A program made the position numbers and the translations under genes. Below are positions 48,097 to 59,626 of a stretch of DNA of 64,000 bases, one piece after another. This DNA is from Epiperipatus broadwayi. Taxonomy: Eukaryota; Onychophora; Udeonychophora; Euonychophora; Peripatidae. A model generated the notes under the pieces. That model made no database searches, had not been told where the DNA came from, and saw nothing but the letters and a program-made list of their open reading frames with translations. Within the stretch, counting starts at the first letter, position 1. Every line of letters starts with the position of its first letter. The stretch covers positions 2,241,550 to 2,305,549 of the forward strand of contig JAQFVV010000150.1 of NCBI GenBank assembly GCA_028023455.1. The letters are read 5' to 3'.

Positions 48097-48589
48097 CAGG
48101 GGTGGGCAAATAATGGCCTGAGGGTCACATGCAGCCCACTAAGAGTTTTTATGCGACCCACAAAGACAATCAGAAAAATCCACCTTGAACTGAGATTTCC
48201 TTCCCATGCGCGACTGAAGATTCATCTCATTTTCCACTAGTATGGTCATGTCAATAAACATGTGCAGTGTTGATATGATGTTCAGTGCTTTTCCAGTTGA
48301 ACTGGTTAATTTCAATTTTGGTTTTTGCATTAGCAAATATATACATTTCCAACTTTAGTGAAACCATGAACCCTCTGAAAAAATATAAAATCGGCAATGA
48401 ATGTCATGTGTTTAATGAAGAATGGACAAACAAATATTTCTTTGGTAATACAGGGAATGAAGCAGTGTGTTTATTGGGTCATGAAGAAAAGGTGCAACCT
48501 TCCACTAACCTTCACTTCCACAAAGTAGCCCTGGTGTGGCCCTCTGCCAACATTTGTGGCCCACAAGCCAAAACAATTGCCTACCCCTG
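48097..48589 (+). mobile_element. Non-autonomous hAT (Charlie-type) element
   Basis: The terminal inverted repeats CAGGGGTGGGCAA (48097) and TTGCCTACCCCTG (48577-48589) differ at one position. They have the CAGGGGT start typical of Charlie-group hAT elements. They are flanked by perfect 8-bp target duplications CCCTATTA (48089-48096 and 48590-48597), the hAT hallmark. The inner part keeps a piece of the transposase N-terminus (48366-48510). It is 493 bp and lacks the catalytic domain, hence an internally deleted derivative. Confidence 0.95.
48366..48510 (+). pseudogene. hAT transposase N-terminal fragment (GTF2IRD2/Charlie8-like)
   Basis: The frame reads MNPLKKYKIG, then NECHVFNEEWTNKYFFGNTG, then NEAVCLLGHEEKV. 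This matches the start of Charlie8-type hAT transposases, also known from the GTF2IRD2 gene, where a BED-like zinc finger follows a VFN-x-WT-x-x-YFF motif. The second cysteine of the finger (C-x-x-C) is replaced by Gly in CLLG, so the finger is broken. The frame then runs into the deletion junction and the 3' terminal repeat. It cannot encode an active enzyme. Confidence 0.78.
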
Positions 48590-48597
48590 CCCTATTA

Positions 48598-51480
48598 TAA
48601 CATTTTATTATCTTTTTTGAGCAACCTAATATGGCTAATTTGTTAACTGTTTTTATAAAAAAAATCTTATTCCTATAATATCTTTACATTTTTGACAAAA
48701 TTTATTTTAAAAACTATAAAAATGAAAATAATCTTAAAAACAATGTATTAAATCTGTAAAGTAAGACAAATTTGGTAAAAAAATATATTCAAGTAATAAA
48801 AATGTTCTTTGAAATATTAAAATTCAACTTATAATAACAAAAAAATCCCAACAGAAATATTATTGATACTGACCATTGATTATTAGACAACAGTCATTTT
48901 CTAAACCGGACTTTGCATTCGTGTTGACCGTTTAAAGCACACATTTATCAATACTTTGAAAGTCATCCTTTGCAACATAACATATATAAAAAACATGCAA
49001 TAAGACATAAATTAATAAGTGATACTGAGTTATCTGCATACTGGAAGCCTTTATGAAAATGCTGGACTTAATAATCTAATTTTGGGAAGACTTAATACTA
49101 GATTTAGTTAGTTCCAATAAAGCCTTGGAAAAAGCACTACTGTACTAACAGTGAAAAACCTCCTCCAAACTAGGTGTGGAGTCATCATCCCACAAGGATA
49201 AACCAACATTTTCTAATGAAGCATTACTTTATTGATGTTATAATCAATTAACATAAATCATTTGGTTTTTTAAATGTTTGCTATGTTTACTTTGCATACA
49301 ATGATATCTATATAAATTTGATATGTAATTAGTGGCACTTGTCTTTTCCTGAATAAAAAAAAAAACAGTCATTTTCTGTTATATGTTAGCAAATTTTTAT
49401 TTGAATAATTTTTTGTTAAAAACAAATACATTTAAATAAAAATTGAATGTAAATATCATGCACTTATTATGAATTAAATGTTTAATTTAATTTCATCAAA
49501 ATAAAAATAAACAAGTAAATAAATTATATGCAAGTTATATTATTCATTTAATTTTTTTTAACCACAGCCAATATTGTATAAATGCATTGAGTGTATATTT
49601 TATAGAAAATAAGTTTTAGGTATTTTAGTTAAAATTAATATCAATTCAAATGCATTTTAGTTCAAGGTTTTACCATCAAATAAATGCAGAGTTGTTGAAC
49701 AAATGCAACAGATGGTCATAATTGAATCACTTTGATCCAATCATAACATTAAATATAAACACAGAAAGCCATATAATGTTTTATTTATATATGCAATTAA
49801 TGAACATATAGAAAGAATTCAATGTAAATATCTAAAAAACAAATAGTATCAGAATTGAAGCATTTTATATTAATAAGTAAAAACAATTCAATGGTGTTTT
49901 TTTTTTTTTTTAAAAAAAATGCACGGCCATAATAATCAAAAACAGATCCTTGCTCTAGAACTATATATTGTGTAATGGAAAAAAAAACCAACTTTTTGTA
50001 TTTTAACCAGTATCACTGGTGACAAGTGAATATAATTACACATGGAATAACTTAGTTGATTTGTTTTGTAAGAGATCTAAAGAACATTATTAACCAATTA
50101 ATATAAAAAATAAGTATAATTGACCTTTTAAACAATTTCCCCAATCAGGTGTTACAATGGCTATTCATTGTGCTTGCTGTTAGTTGCCAATGTGTTTCCT
50201 GTTAATTGCTTCAGCTTTAAAATGTTCTCTTACCATATTGCATCAGTTTTGGTCTCAATCCAGCGGGAAAAACATGAACTAAATGAATTTTTGATTCAAA
50301 CCAAAAGATGGCAAGAATTTAATTTAAAGTTATTTGAAGGCCCTGAAACTGTCTTTAGAGATTGTCGTTTTTCTTGTTTTGATCATGTGATTGGGCTTCT
50401 GATTGGTTTGAACATTTTCTTTTTGAAAATAAAACATATATATTCTATATTTTCTTTATACATTTATTTATTTATTTTTTACAAAAAAATGCTGTAATAT
50501 TTATTTATTTAGAGGAATGATGTGATTAGAAATAGATTTGTTTTGAAAATATTTAGATTTTGAAAATTATAAATTAAGAGTAATTAGTAATGTGTAACTG
50601 CAATTTGTAATTGGTTAAAAAGATAGCTTCTGTTTTTTCACAGGGGAATCTTTTTGTCATATTTTAAAAATTAGAAATAAAATTTTTGCTTTTACATGAT
50701 ATTTCATTATTCATTGAGGCATTACAAACAAATTTCAAATAATTCTGATTTTTCAATTTCAATATTGCTAACCACCAGTGAAGAAATATCATTATGTTTT
50801 GATATATTTTAGTTTAGTATTTTTTTCAACTTTGAAAAACTAAAAACTTTTAAGAATTATTTTCATTGTAATCTATATATCTGATGAATAATTAAAAAAA
50901 ATTGAAAATAGAATACAGAATAATATAAAATAGACCAAATTGAAGTTTTAATATTTACTCCAACTGCCATTAGGACAGATAATTAAATAGAAACAATATT
51001 CAAATGATTAAGTGAATATACAAAAACTAGTTTATATTGCGGTTAAATAAAAATAAGAATATGTTTATTAAATAAACAAAAGTAAGGTTATGGAAATCTG
51101 AAATATATATATAAAGTATTTTTTGGATTAAACTATGTATTATTTTGTTTAAATTCCCAATATTTCAGCAAAATATCATTCATCATTGTCAAGATTAAGG
51201 TCTTAATGAAAAACTGTTCGTTATTAAATAATACTAAGATTGAGTGTGGAGTAAATATTTGATGATTGATTATCCAGACTAAATAGATTAACAAAAGTTT
51301 TATTTCTTTCAATTTTAAACCACTAAATATCACATGATCTCTATTCTTTCAGTTTTGCAATTAATTGATTTCAAGTTAATTTTAGTAGAAAGAGATAAAA
51401 TAAACCCAATGCTTACAACCATTGACAGACAACATTCCATCAATGTTTTCAATTTTAATTAATTTTATTTTTATTATTAA
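48598..51480. other. Intronic AT-rich DNA, nothing recognised
   Basis: Short frames, including 50168-50497 on the + strand, show no motif or splice-site support. Around 51323 the sequence AAACCACTAAATATCACATG resembles an outer end of the foldback family. Confidence 0.5.
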
Positions 51481-52128
51481 GAACGTAAAGCTAACTAAAA
51501 GTGATTTATTAGTCAGATTTGATGTCACTTCTATAGTTATCAGTAATCCTGTTGAATAAGCTTTATTTATGAAAGCTTAATACAAAAATCTACCTACTTT
51601 TATTATTCCATTAGCAAAACATTGCCTTGTAAATACATTTTTTATTTATGATTTTTAAAAGTATAAATAAATGAAAGGACTTTCTATGGGTTTCGAATAT
51701 CTGCTGTAATTGTGATCTCTTCATTAATAATTTTTAACATCAAGTATTACGTGCAGCTAATAAGACACCTATTTGACTCAGATATGTGGATGATACATTT
51801 GTTATGTGATATCATGGTGTTGATGCATTGAATTCTTATTTTTCTTAATGGAAGACATCTGAATATTAAGTTTACCATGGAAGTTAAAAATAACAAAACA
51901 CTTTATTTTCTAAACATTTTAATTACTAGAAAATCTGAAACTTATTATCAATATATATTTATAGATAACACACCTATATAAACAGATATCTTAATTTTAA
52001 TTCTCATCATCATTTTGCCATATATTTTCTATAGCAAAAAAGTATTTTCATGTCAGCATATAATTTGTCTCATAAAGATCATTTAGCTCAATAAATAGAA
52101 CTAACAAAAAAGATTCTATGTTCTAATC
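51481..52128 (+). pseudogene. Penelope-like RT remnant, interrupted by a hAT element
   Basis: Pieces in shifting frames match the Penelope-like RT: LVRFDVTS (motif A, near 51515), LSMGFEY-like residues (motif B, near 51685), LRYVDDTFVM (motif C, near 51780), a KFTMEV block (near 51870) and LSHKDHLAQ near 52070. The RYVDD box and order are diagnostic. Many stops show great age. Sequence appears to resume at 52956 after the inserted element. Confidence 0.72.
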
Positions 52129-52955
52129 CAGGGATGCCCAACCCGTAGCTCGCGAGTCACATGTGGCTTGCATAACTGTTTAATGTGGCTCGAATTGCAC
52201 TCTTCAAAAAAGTAAACATTTTTACAATACAAACAATAACGATATGCAGTGTCAGGTTTCACATTAAATAAAATATTTTTTTCCTGTAATTGTAATTTAT
52301 ATGTATGTTACCAAATTTTTAATAAATAAAATGTATTTACATTTTTTTTTCTTTTTAACATATTACACCATTTTTTTTTTTTGCTGTACACGTTTGGTTT
52401 GGTGCTATATATATATTGTGTTTAGTGATCTTGTATATATTGTTGTTTTTATCAAGAAATATCCTTGTAGACGTTTGGTTTGGTGCTGTATATATATTGT
52501 GTTTAGTGCTGGAAATAGTTTTTATCGAGATAGATCCTAGATCCATGTACACGTATATATTTTGCTGTATATATCGATGTTTAGTGCTGTAAACAGGTGT
52601 TTTTATCCATGTACACGTATATATTTTGCTGTATATATATATATTGATGTTTAGTGCTGTAAATAGTTGTTTTTATCGAGATAGATTCGTGTACACATAT
52701 ATATTTTGCTGTATATATTGATGTTTTCATCGAGAAAGATCCGTGTACACGTTATTTTGGCCACATTAGAAACGGCGGATTGATTCCAATGTGAATAGGC
52801 CGTCCCCCCCCCACCTATCTCCCTACATTGCAGGTTTAGTACCCAAGTACCATGTTTATAAATGTAATATGAAAAATGTAATATATAATTGTGGCTCCCC
52901 AAATTTTTTAAAATTCTCAACTGGCTCGCGTCAAGTTAAAGGTTGGGCACCACTG
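52129..52955. mobile_element. hAT-type non-autonomous element with internal minisatellite
   Basis: Terminal inverted repeats CAGGGATGCCCAACC (52129) and GGTTGGGCACCACTG (52941-52955) match except for two positions. Flanks TTCTAATC (52121-52128) and TTATAATC (52956-52963) are 8-bp target copies with one difference. Sub-terminal GCTCGCGAGTCACATGTGGC and CTGGCTCGCG are GC-rich. No transposase remnant is readable. Inserted in the Penelope remnant, so younger than it. Confidence 0.9.
52386..52752. repeat. Imperfect ~90-bp minisatellite within the hAT element
   Basis: Recurring parts TGTACACGTATATATTTTGC, TGATGTTTAGTGCTGTAAA and TTTTTATCGAGATAGAT occur in about four to five imperfect copies with variable spacing. 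The array accounts for almost half of the element's length. Confidence 0.8.
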
Positions 52956-53236
52956 TTATAATCCAACAAAAACATTTATAGCACATATTTCTGCTTTACC
53001 TAGTGCCAATGTCATCAGCACTAGTAAGGGCTTAACCCAGTCTTATATATTAATTGACACCAGTCTTTCTTAAGGCGGTAGTATATGTATAATTTATCAT
53101 CAATATTTATAATCAGTACGTGTAAGCTATAACATTTGACTATTTGTGTTATTATTACTAATTATATATAAAATAAATGGGCAATAAGTCTAAACATAAT
53201 CTCAGTTGGGTATAAAGTGTGACAAATGTTTTAAGA
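52956..53236 (+). pseudogene. Possible continuation of the Penelope-like remnant
   Basis: After the hAT target copy the + strand reads PTKTFIAHISALPSAN and then degenerate AT-rich sequence. It would follow LTKKILCSN in the piece before the hAT. The assignment rests mainly on position. Confidence 0.35.
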
Positions 53237-53328
53237 TTTTTTTTTTATATGTCATAGCATTGGCCGGGACATGAACCCACAACCGTCTGCAACCAACTAC
53301 TTGCTTGCAAGGTGGCTGCAACGACTTC
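53237..53328 (-). mobile_element. tRNA-derived-type SINE, 3' part, copy 1
   Basis: On the minus strand: a tRNA-like segment with a B-box-like GGTTCATGTCCCGG, then CCAATGCTATGACATAT and an A-run (53237-53246 on the + strand as T-run). The end GGCYRATGCTATGACAYAY plus A-tail is shared with the copy at 59525. It is short, so an A box cannot be firmly set. RNA polymerase III would transcribe an intact copy. Confidence 0.55.
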
Positions 53329-53329
53329 A

Positions 53330-53660
53330 TTTGTAGAGAGGATTTTTTTAGATAAATTATAAATGGTTTTTTGATTTGGATATGTAATGATTGATGACTG
53401 TGTTCTAATTAGCATTTGTAATTTTTTCTTTTGCTTTGCTATTACAAATTCCGAATCCTTAATGGGTCTAAAATTCACTATATAATCAAACCAGTCCATA
53501 GTAAAGGATGTATTTTATTACTAAGGAATAAACGTAAATCCAGCAATACTTTCTCAATTTTGTCTAGATTTTTCCGAGTTTCTTTAATAAAAGAATTTAA
53601 AATAATATTGCTTGTTTTCCTTAGAATTTTACTAATATTGTAATTATTCTTATGAAGCAT
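53330..53660 (-). pseudogene. Possible Penelope-like N-terminal fragment
   Basis: Minus-strand frames read FIKETRKNLDKIEKVLLDLR, LFLSNKIHP, IAKQKKKLQMLI and TIYNLSKKILSTNE. These resemble the N-terminal region of Penelope-like polyproteins, with a charged helix, a short C/P motif, a KKLL-like helix and a NLS-x3-LT-x2-E segment before the RT. The SINE starts immediately after. The match is by pattern only; a host-gene exon is much less likely given the stop between the two frames. Confidence 0.4.
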
Positions 53661-53728
53661 AATTTTACAACAAGTGGGTATACCGCTGTGAATTTTACAC
53701 GCTAATAAAAAAGATAAATTACTAAGTA

Positions 53729-54598
53729 CACCTGGGTCTCTTTTTACGCGGACTTATTTAACACGATTTTGAAGTTACGCAATTTGTGTTTCACCAGAAG
53801 TCAATTTCCGATAATGCGCTATTACTTTAAATAATAAATTTTGCGCACTTATGTTATATTGAAAGTAATAGCACATTATTGGAATTCGACTTTCATCTTA
53901 GTAATTTCAATATTTTCAATGCTTTATAATAGTAAGATTTTATGCAATAATGAAATTAAAATCATGATTTCCACATTTTATGTATACACATATTAAATTT
54001 TACAAGATTATAATGTAAATTTGTTCAAACATTGTGCATGTTAATTTTTCATTTTAAATCACATTCTGTTTTTGCTTTTTAAAAAAGAACCTAATCAATT
54101 ATTATTTTCTTATTAATGACACTAATCATTAACGTGCTCTTAAATTCCAATGAGAGCTAAATGGTTGTATGTCTGGATATTGCGAGCTTTGTAAACAATT
54201 AATAAAATCATCGTCTCAAAGATTTATTACTAATTACGTTGTCACCAGAAAATCATAATAATTAAAATGTGTATAAAAAATGTAAATTACTATACTGTAA
54301 ATTATGCATAAAAATATATTATTTTGAATAAAATTAAATATTATAGTTAAAAAAAGTTTGTCTTGTATCAATTTTTTTCAAATTTGAAATTTTTTATTAG
54401 TCATATTTTATTTCCTTATATTTTTTTTTGCGTGAATTTTAAAGTAATTTTACATTGGTGCTTTGCTTTTACATGAATTTTGAAAAATCACAGACTGCAT
54501 CCCCCCCTTTTCAATGTAAGTTACATCTATTTTTGTGCGATTTCGTTTGCGCATGTTTTCTGAGGAACCTATCTATTGCGTAAAATGAGACCCAGGTG
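53729..54598. mobile_element. DNA transposon relic with inverted termini CACCTGGGTCTC
   Basis: CACCTGGGTCTCTTTTTACG (53729) mirrors CGTAAAATGAGACCCAGGTG (54579-54598) with a few differences. Sub-terminal parts near both ends carry short ACGC/GCGT boxes. No transposase was found over 870 bp. A TA target duplication is possible on the left (TA at 53727) but not confirmed on the right. Superfamily left open; a mariner/pogo-type relic would fit. Confidence 0.72.
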
Positions 54599-54798
54599 AA
54601 ATTTACATTTCTTAATCCACGTTCTTTCAATATTCGAAGCTGTTTAAATATTTTCTCTCTGTAGAGGTTAATAATGTTGATACAAAGATTTCATGGGTTG
54701 CATATATAAAAGACATATTTTGCGAGTTCATCCATGTTAAAAATTTAAATATTTATATATATATGTACAGGTGTAATCTAGTGATTAACATATTTATT

Positions 54799-54800
<2 letters not shown>

Positions 54801-54875
<75 letters not shown>
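54801..54875. repeat. (TA)n microsatellite, about 75 bp
   Basis: Pure alternating TA. It lies at the presumed 3' end of the minus-strand LINE that follows. Confidence 0.97.
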
Positions 54876-54877
<2 letters not shown>

Positions 54878-56830
54878 TTCAATGAATAGGCACCTAGTTA
54901 TAGATGGCAAAATAAGTAATATTTGGTCATTGTCAAGGGGATATATGTATGATACAAAGTTTACTAGCTGCAAATTAAGAAACACCAATAGCAGAAAATG
55001 TTTTATGGGTATAGTTTATGTTGAGAATGCTTAAAAAGTTCATTATTAAAGTAAATAGGCAATTTATTAGTATGCAGCTTTGAATGCTGGACCAGTTAGT
55101 ACAGTTTTTTACCTGTTGCTAAAAAATATGTGTCATTGGAATGTTCATAAGTTGGGGACAAGGTTGAATATTGGCTAAATTTACTATATTTATTAAACAA
55201 GAGTAAATATTCTTAGGCAGGCAAGAAAGCAAGATGAAACACTGAGTTATAGTTTATGTTAGGTCTGGAAAAATCATAGAACACTTCTTAGCTATCATTT
55301 AGGAGATATGTGGGTAAATCATGGTTTAATTATTTAATTGGACCTTGAGGGCTAAGTTTGTGGTATTATGGAAGGTGGTTAGAGTTTGAATTGAACTTTT
55401 AAGAATGACTATGTAGCAGCAAAAATGTCACAGTATGTAATCTTGCTATCTCTAATTCTCAGCTGCTCAAGATTATTGGAGAAAGTATCTGGGTGGCATC
55501 TAGTATTGTTACCAAGGCAGAAAGTACATCTTGTACACAAAAATGCATATAAACTTAAAGTAGTTGCATGGTCAGTAGGTATCAAACTATAATGGAATAT
55601 TTCAGAGATTCTATTGATTGTAATCCTGTTGCATCTATATGTGTTCAACATGGTCCCTCTGATTAGTGATAGAGCTGGACCATTGTGGATAGATGGAACT
55701 ATGTTTCCTCATTCCTGTGGCACAAAATTCAGAAAGAATTAACATTGGTATATAGTCTGAAATATTAGAGAAGGTGAGAGGTGTTTATGGCATTAAGGTT
55801 GAGCTTTATGAAGAAGTTGAGAACATAGGCTTCAATGATCATTTCTTAAATCAATAAAGCTATGTCTGTTGTTAGTATTGGGGAGAGGTAACCAATAGGC
55901 TGATTTGTGTATAGTAGGTTATATATGCTTCATTATTGGTGAATTTAATTGCACTAAGTCAAATATTTGTTTGTGAATACTTTGAAACTGACTTACAAGA
56001 AATGGTAAAAATTCATGTATAGGAGGATGGGATGGTCTGTAGATGTTATATGTAAGACACTTCAAAGTTCTGTAAAGTATCTTGTAATGGCTGCTAGAAG
56101 ATTTATGCTTTGTTAAATTCAGCACTCAGAAGGAGTAAAGACCTAGTCCATTCTGGATTGTGGGAGACTTAGTCATGTTGTAGAGATAAAAATAGTTTTT
56201 TGCATCATGGCATCTTGCTACAGAATGAGAAAAATGATGAAATAAATGGTTTAGTGAAATTGATGATTGGCAAAAAAAAACTATTTTTGTAGTTATTAAG
56301 TGACTGAAGATGCACACTTTCAAATATAATGAGAGCTAGGTTTTGGAAAGGGAGCAGGTTATCTGCTAAGCATCATCCTCATCTTGTTATGACTTTTTGT
56401 GACATACCCATAGTTCCCAAATAGAAAGGAAGCTGAGGAAAGCAATAGGTGTGCCTTCATAGACATGTATATGTTGTTTGCCTGTATAGAGAAACCAAAC
56501 AGAAGTTTTAATATTAACTTTGAGCTTAAAGTCAGTAATAGAATCAGTACAAAGTTTTTGTAAGATAGATAGTTGTTTTTTTAAGGCAAGGAAGATAGTT
56601 ATGCCATCTATAAAAGCAAGGCATGATATATATAGTTGAGTATGTAGGATTTGTATGCCTGGAATTTCTAGTTATATTTTATTTATGAGGGGATTAGTTA
56701 CATCATAAATAATGATACTAAATAGAACCTTGACTGGGAGCAAATGAAGGTGATGATCTTCCATTGAGGGCAATGTGAAATTCCCAGGTTAGTAATAAGT
56801 TGTTTAACAGATATAAAAAGTGCAGTGTAA
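54876..56830 (-). pseudogene. Decayed L1/Tx1-like LINE, RT palm to 3' end
   Basis: The minus strand is C-rich and reads, in order from 56830: EFHIALNGRSSPSFAPSQGS (RT motif B region), FIDGITIFLALKK-like residues (motif C region, YADD lost), SIWELW, LSLYLKVCIFSHLITTKIVF (thumb), NGLGLYSF, and CTRCTFC...CHPDT (a remnant of the C-terminal Cys-His motif, near 55540). The same landmarks and spacing occur in the LINE at 37740. Stops and frameshifts are numerous. The 3' UTR likely runs to the (TA)n array at 54801-54875. Confidence 0.68.
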
Positions 56831-56849
56831 TGCTGTTTTTATTATTATT

Positions 56850-57785
56850 TTAACATTTATGTAGATGATTTAGGAGAAAATTTGGAATTTTCACAACTTT
56901 TGTGTTATGCAGATGAATGTAAAATATTTAGGAATATTAAGTCAATTATTGACTACATGCTTTTACAAAAAGATATTAATAATTTTGTGAAATGGTCTAA
57001 AAATAATAAGATTGATATTAATATTGATTAATGTTCAACTGTATTTTATTCCAAAAAATCTGAAATCTTAAACTGTTCTTATTATATTGAAGGACATAAA
57101 ATAAATTTTGCTGATGTACAGAAAGACTTTAGCATTAATTCTGCTAGCAATGGTCATTCCACGACCACATTGAACTATGGTAAATAAAGCTTTTGAAATT
57201 ATGGATGTGATTTTAAGACAGTAAACAATTTACTAACTCTACAAAGCATAAATTGTTTCTTGCTTTGGTTTTGTCAATTTTGGAATATGGATCTATTGTT
57301 TCGAATCAAAGTTCCAAATGAGATATCATCAGAATTCAATTGTCTAGAATAAATTTTCAAAATATATTAAGTTAAATAGCCATTATATATCCCTATCTGT
57401 TAGAAGAAAGATTAGACAACTTAAATGCTTATATAATCTTGTCACTCAGAAAATTATTTTAAACAACAAAATTTCAAATATTACAATAAATAATTGTTTA
57501 CATAAAACACACACATCTAATTTATTTTAAATTAAGGTTTTTTTCACTCGAACACATTAAAATTTTTTATTTTTGTTTCGTTTGTTTAATACTTATAATC
57601 AAATTTTATAAATGAATATATTTTTGTATTAGAGTTTAAAAAATTTGTTACTAATCTTATAAGAAAATATGGCATATAGACATATTCATAATTTGATATT
57701 TTTACTTATTTATATTATTGTATATTAATTATGGTGTAATTCTGTAATTGGCTTAATGCTGCAGTTTTGTACAGTAAATAAAGTG
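56850..57785 (+). pseudogene. Jockey/CR1-like LINE fragment, 5'-truncated
   Basis: The + strand starts NIYVDDLGENLEFSQLLCYA, then DECKIFRNI, then LLQKDINNFVKWSKNNKIDI, FYSKKSEIL, GHKINFADVQKDFSI. This is the RT palm around motif C followed by the thumb as in jockey- and CR1-type LINEs: a short upstream ND-L motif, YADD-type box (here YADE), LQ-D-W-N-L and a KDLG-like block. The catalytic YADD has become YADE. The frame breaks after about 57010. The 3' part ends AATAAAGTGAAGTG at 57777-57790, followed by the (ATT)n tail. Confidence 0.7.
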
Positions 57786-57789
57786 AAGT

Positions 57790-58140
<351 letters not shown>

Positions 58141-58689
58141 GTTTCTATAATGATAATTTGTATGTATACTGTAATCTTTAAATTGATTTGTATTATAGAT
58201 ATGTAATGATAAACATTGATTTATTTATATAAATGCTAAAAGTAATTTGTGTTGTGTGTATATATTGTATGTGTTGAAAGATACCGTATGTTTTCAGGAG
58301 TGAATAGTAATTTGTAATTCAAAATGTAACAGTTTGAAATATATATATATATTGCAAAATAAAATATACATTATTATCTGCTAATTTACGCTATCCATTT
58401 ATGAATTAAACAGTCCTACTGTGGTTTAAATTTTAGAGGTTAGGTAGGTTTTGTCGTTGAAGGCATTGATTTATTTTATATCATTGAATTGCTATTTTCT
58501 TTTTATCACATTTTTAGTTCAACAGGGTTTAAGCCTTTATTTGACAATGCCTTATATATATTCTACAGTCTGCAATGTATTGTTTCAACACTCCATATTT
58601 ATATATATGTGTGTGTTAATTTTGTCTAATTTATTTTAAGACAATTTTATCAAATAGTTTCTTATTATAGTTAATTTATTTATTTTCAG
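58141..58689. other. Intron end before the terminal exon
   Basis: AT-rich, no further motifs, ending with the pyrimidine-rich acceptor TTTATTTATTTTCAG at 58675-58689. Confidence 0.55.
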
Positions 58690-58936
58690 AAAAGAAAAAC
58701 CGGCAGCTTCGGATTCAGATCATCTCTTGTTACCACCAACAAATTTAGAACAAATTCCAACCAGTAGACCCGAGAGCCCGCTTAGTCGCCCGGACAGCCC
58801 TTGCAGCCGCGGGGACAGTCTTTCTGACTCTTCCAGTCAAGATGATAGCCCAAGCACGTTATCATTACAAACTTGTGGACAATCAATTGCTTCTCATGAA
58901 GATGATGATATCACGTGTAATGTGACTGTCACATGA
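58690..58936 (+). CDS. Terminal exon: Ser/Pro/Asp-rich cytoplasmic tail, unknown protein
   Basis: The exon follows an acceptor (TTTTCAG) and ends with TGA at 58934-58936. 247 nt: one base completing Arg from the upstream exon, 81 codons, stop. It is much GC-richer than its surroundings. Near the start, DSDHLL fits an acidic dileucine sorting signal. SRPESPLSRPDSPCSR is an imperfect internal repeat of SRPxSP; SDSSSQDDSPSTLSL and HEDDDITC are potential casein-kinase-type phosphorylation stretches. The end is NVTVT. Joined to the exon at 31011, this gives a 131-residue C-terminal piece with one membrane helix. If the helix is oriented type I, the tail is cytoplasmic. The protein family is not recognised. 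Confidence 0.75.
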
Positions 58937-59524
58937 TTATAGGTTAATGAATAATGAAAATTAAAAACAAAATGACCGAATCTACAGAAAAACATTTATT
59001 AGGCCTACTTTTTTTAGGCATCATATCAAATCGATAAACAGGAATGACATTTAATTATTTCCCATATTTAATATATCAAATTTAGAAATACATCCTTTTT
59101 ATAATTTATTATTTAAAATAAAATAAAATGAATTACATTAAGGATTAGCATAATCCGTTACTTGAGTTCTATGAACCGCTATGTGTTATTCAAACTTTTT
59201 CTATATTAGTATTTAATGTAATAATAATAATAAAAAAACGATAAATGACTGTAAATCTATTTGCGTAAAATAATAATAAATTTCCTTATGTTTTAGATTA
59301 TTGATTAAATTTTATATTAATAATTATTAAAAATTGTAATTATTTTATTGTGGACTAATTTTTAATAATAATAATTAACTTATAAAGCTAAACTCCGACC
59401 ATCTTTAAAGTTTATATTTAAAATACTCTATAACTATATTATTCCAGCCGCACTCTCTCTTTAAATAAAATTCCAGTTTTAGCATTGTTTCTATTTAAAA
59501 TTTAGATCAATTTGTCAAGCATTA
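58937..59524 (+). other. 3' UTR and flank of the host gene
   Basis: The UTR is AT-rich. AATAAA occurs at 59117-59122 and again at 59122-59127, plausible polyadenylation signals about 180-190 nt after the stop. The rest is non-coding. Confidence 0.5.
59117..59127 (+). terminator. Candidate polyadenylation signals (overlapping AATAAA)
   Basis: Two overlapping AATAAA hexamers in AAAATAAAATAAAATG downstream of the stop codon at 58936. In AT-rich DNA the hexamer is frequent, so this is only a candidate. Confidence 0.35.
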
Positions 59525-59620
59525 GTTGTCGAGAGGTCAGCGACAGCTGCTTTACAAACAGTTGTCCCGGGTCAGAGGTTTCGTTTCCCGGCTGATGCTA
59601 TGACACACGAGAAGAAAAAA
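59525..59620 (+). mobile_element. tRNA-derived-type SINE, copy 2
   Basis: A GC-richer block with tRNA-like features: GGTCAGCGACAGCTG, then GGTTTCGTTTCCCGG (B-box-like), then CTGATGCTATGACACACGAG and an AAGAAAAAAA tail. It shares GGCYRATGCTATGACAYAY plus A-tail with 53237-53328 on the other strand. Copy number of two in one window supports a dispersed family. Confidence 0.6.
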
Positions 59621-59626
59621 AATTAT

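Noticed and set aside
50168-50497. 109-codon frame on the + strand
   Set aside because: No domain, no splice signals and AT-driven composition; likely chance.
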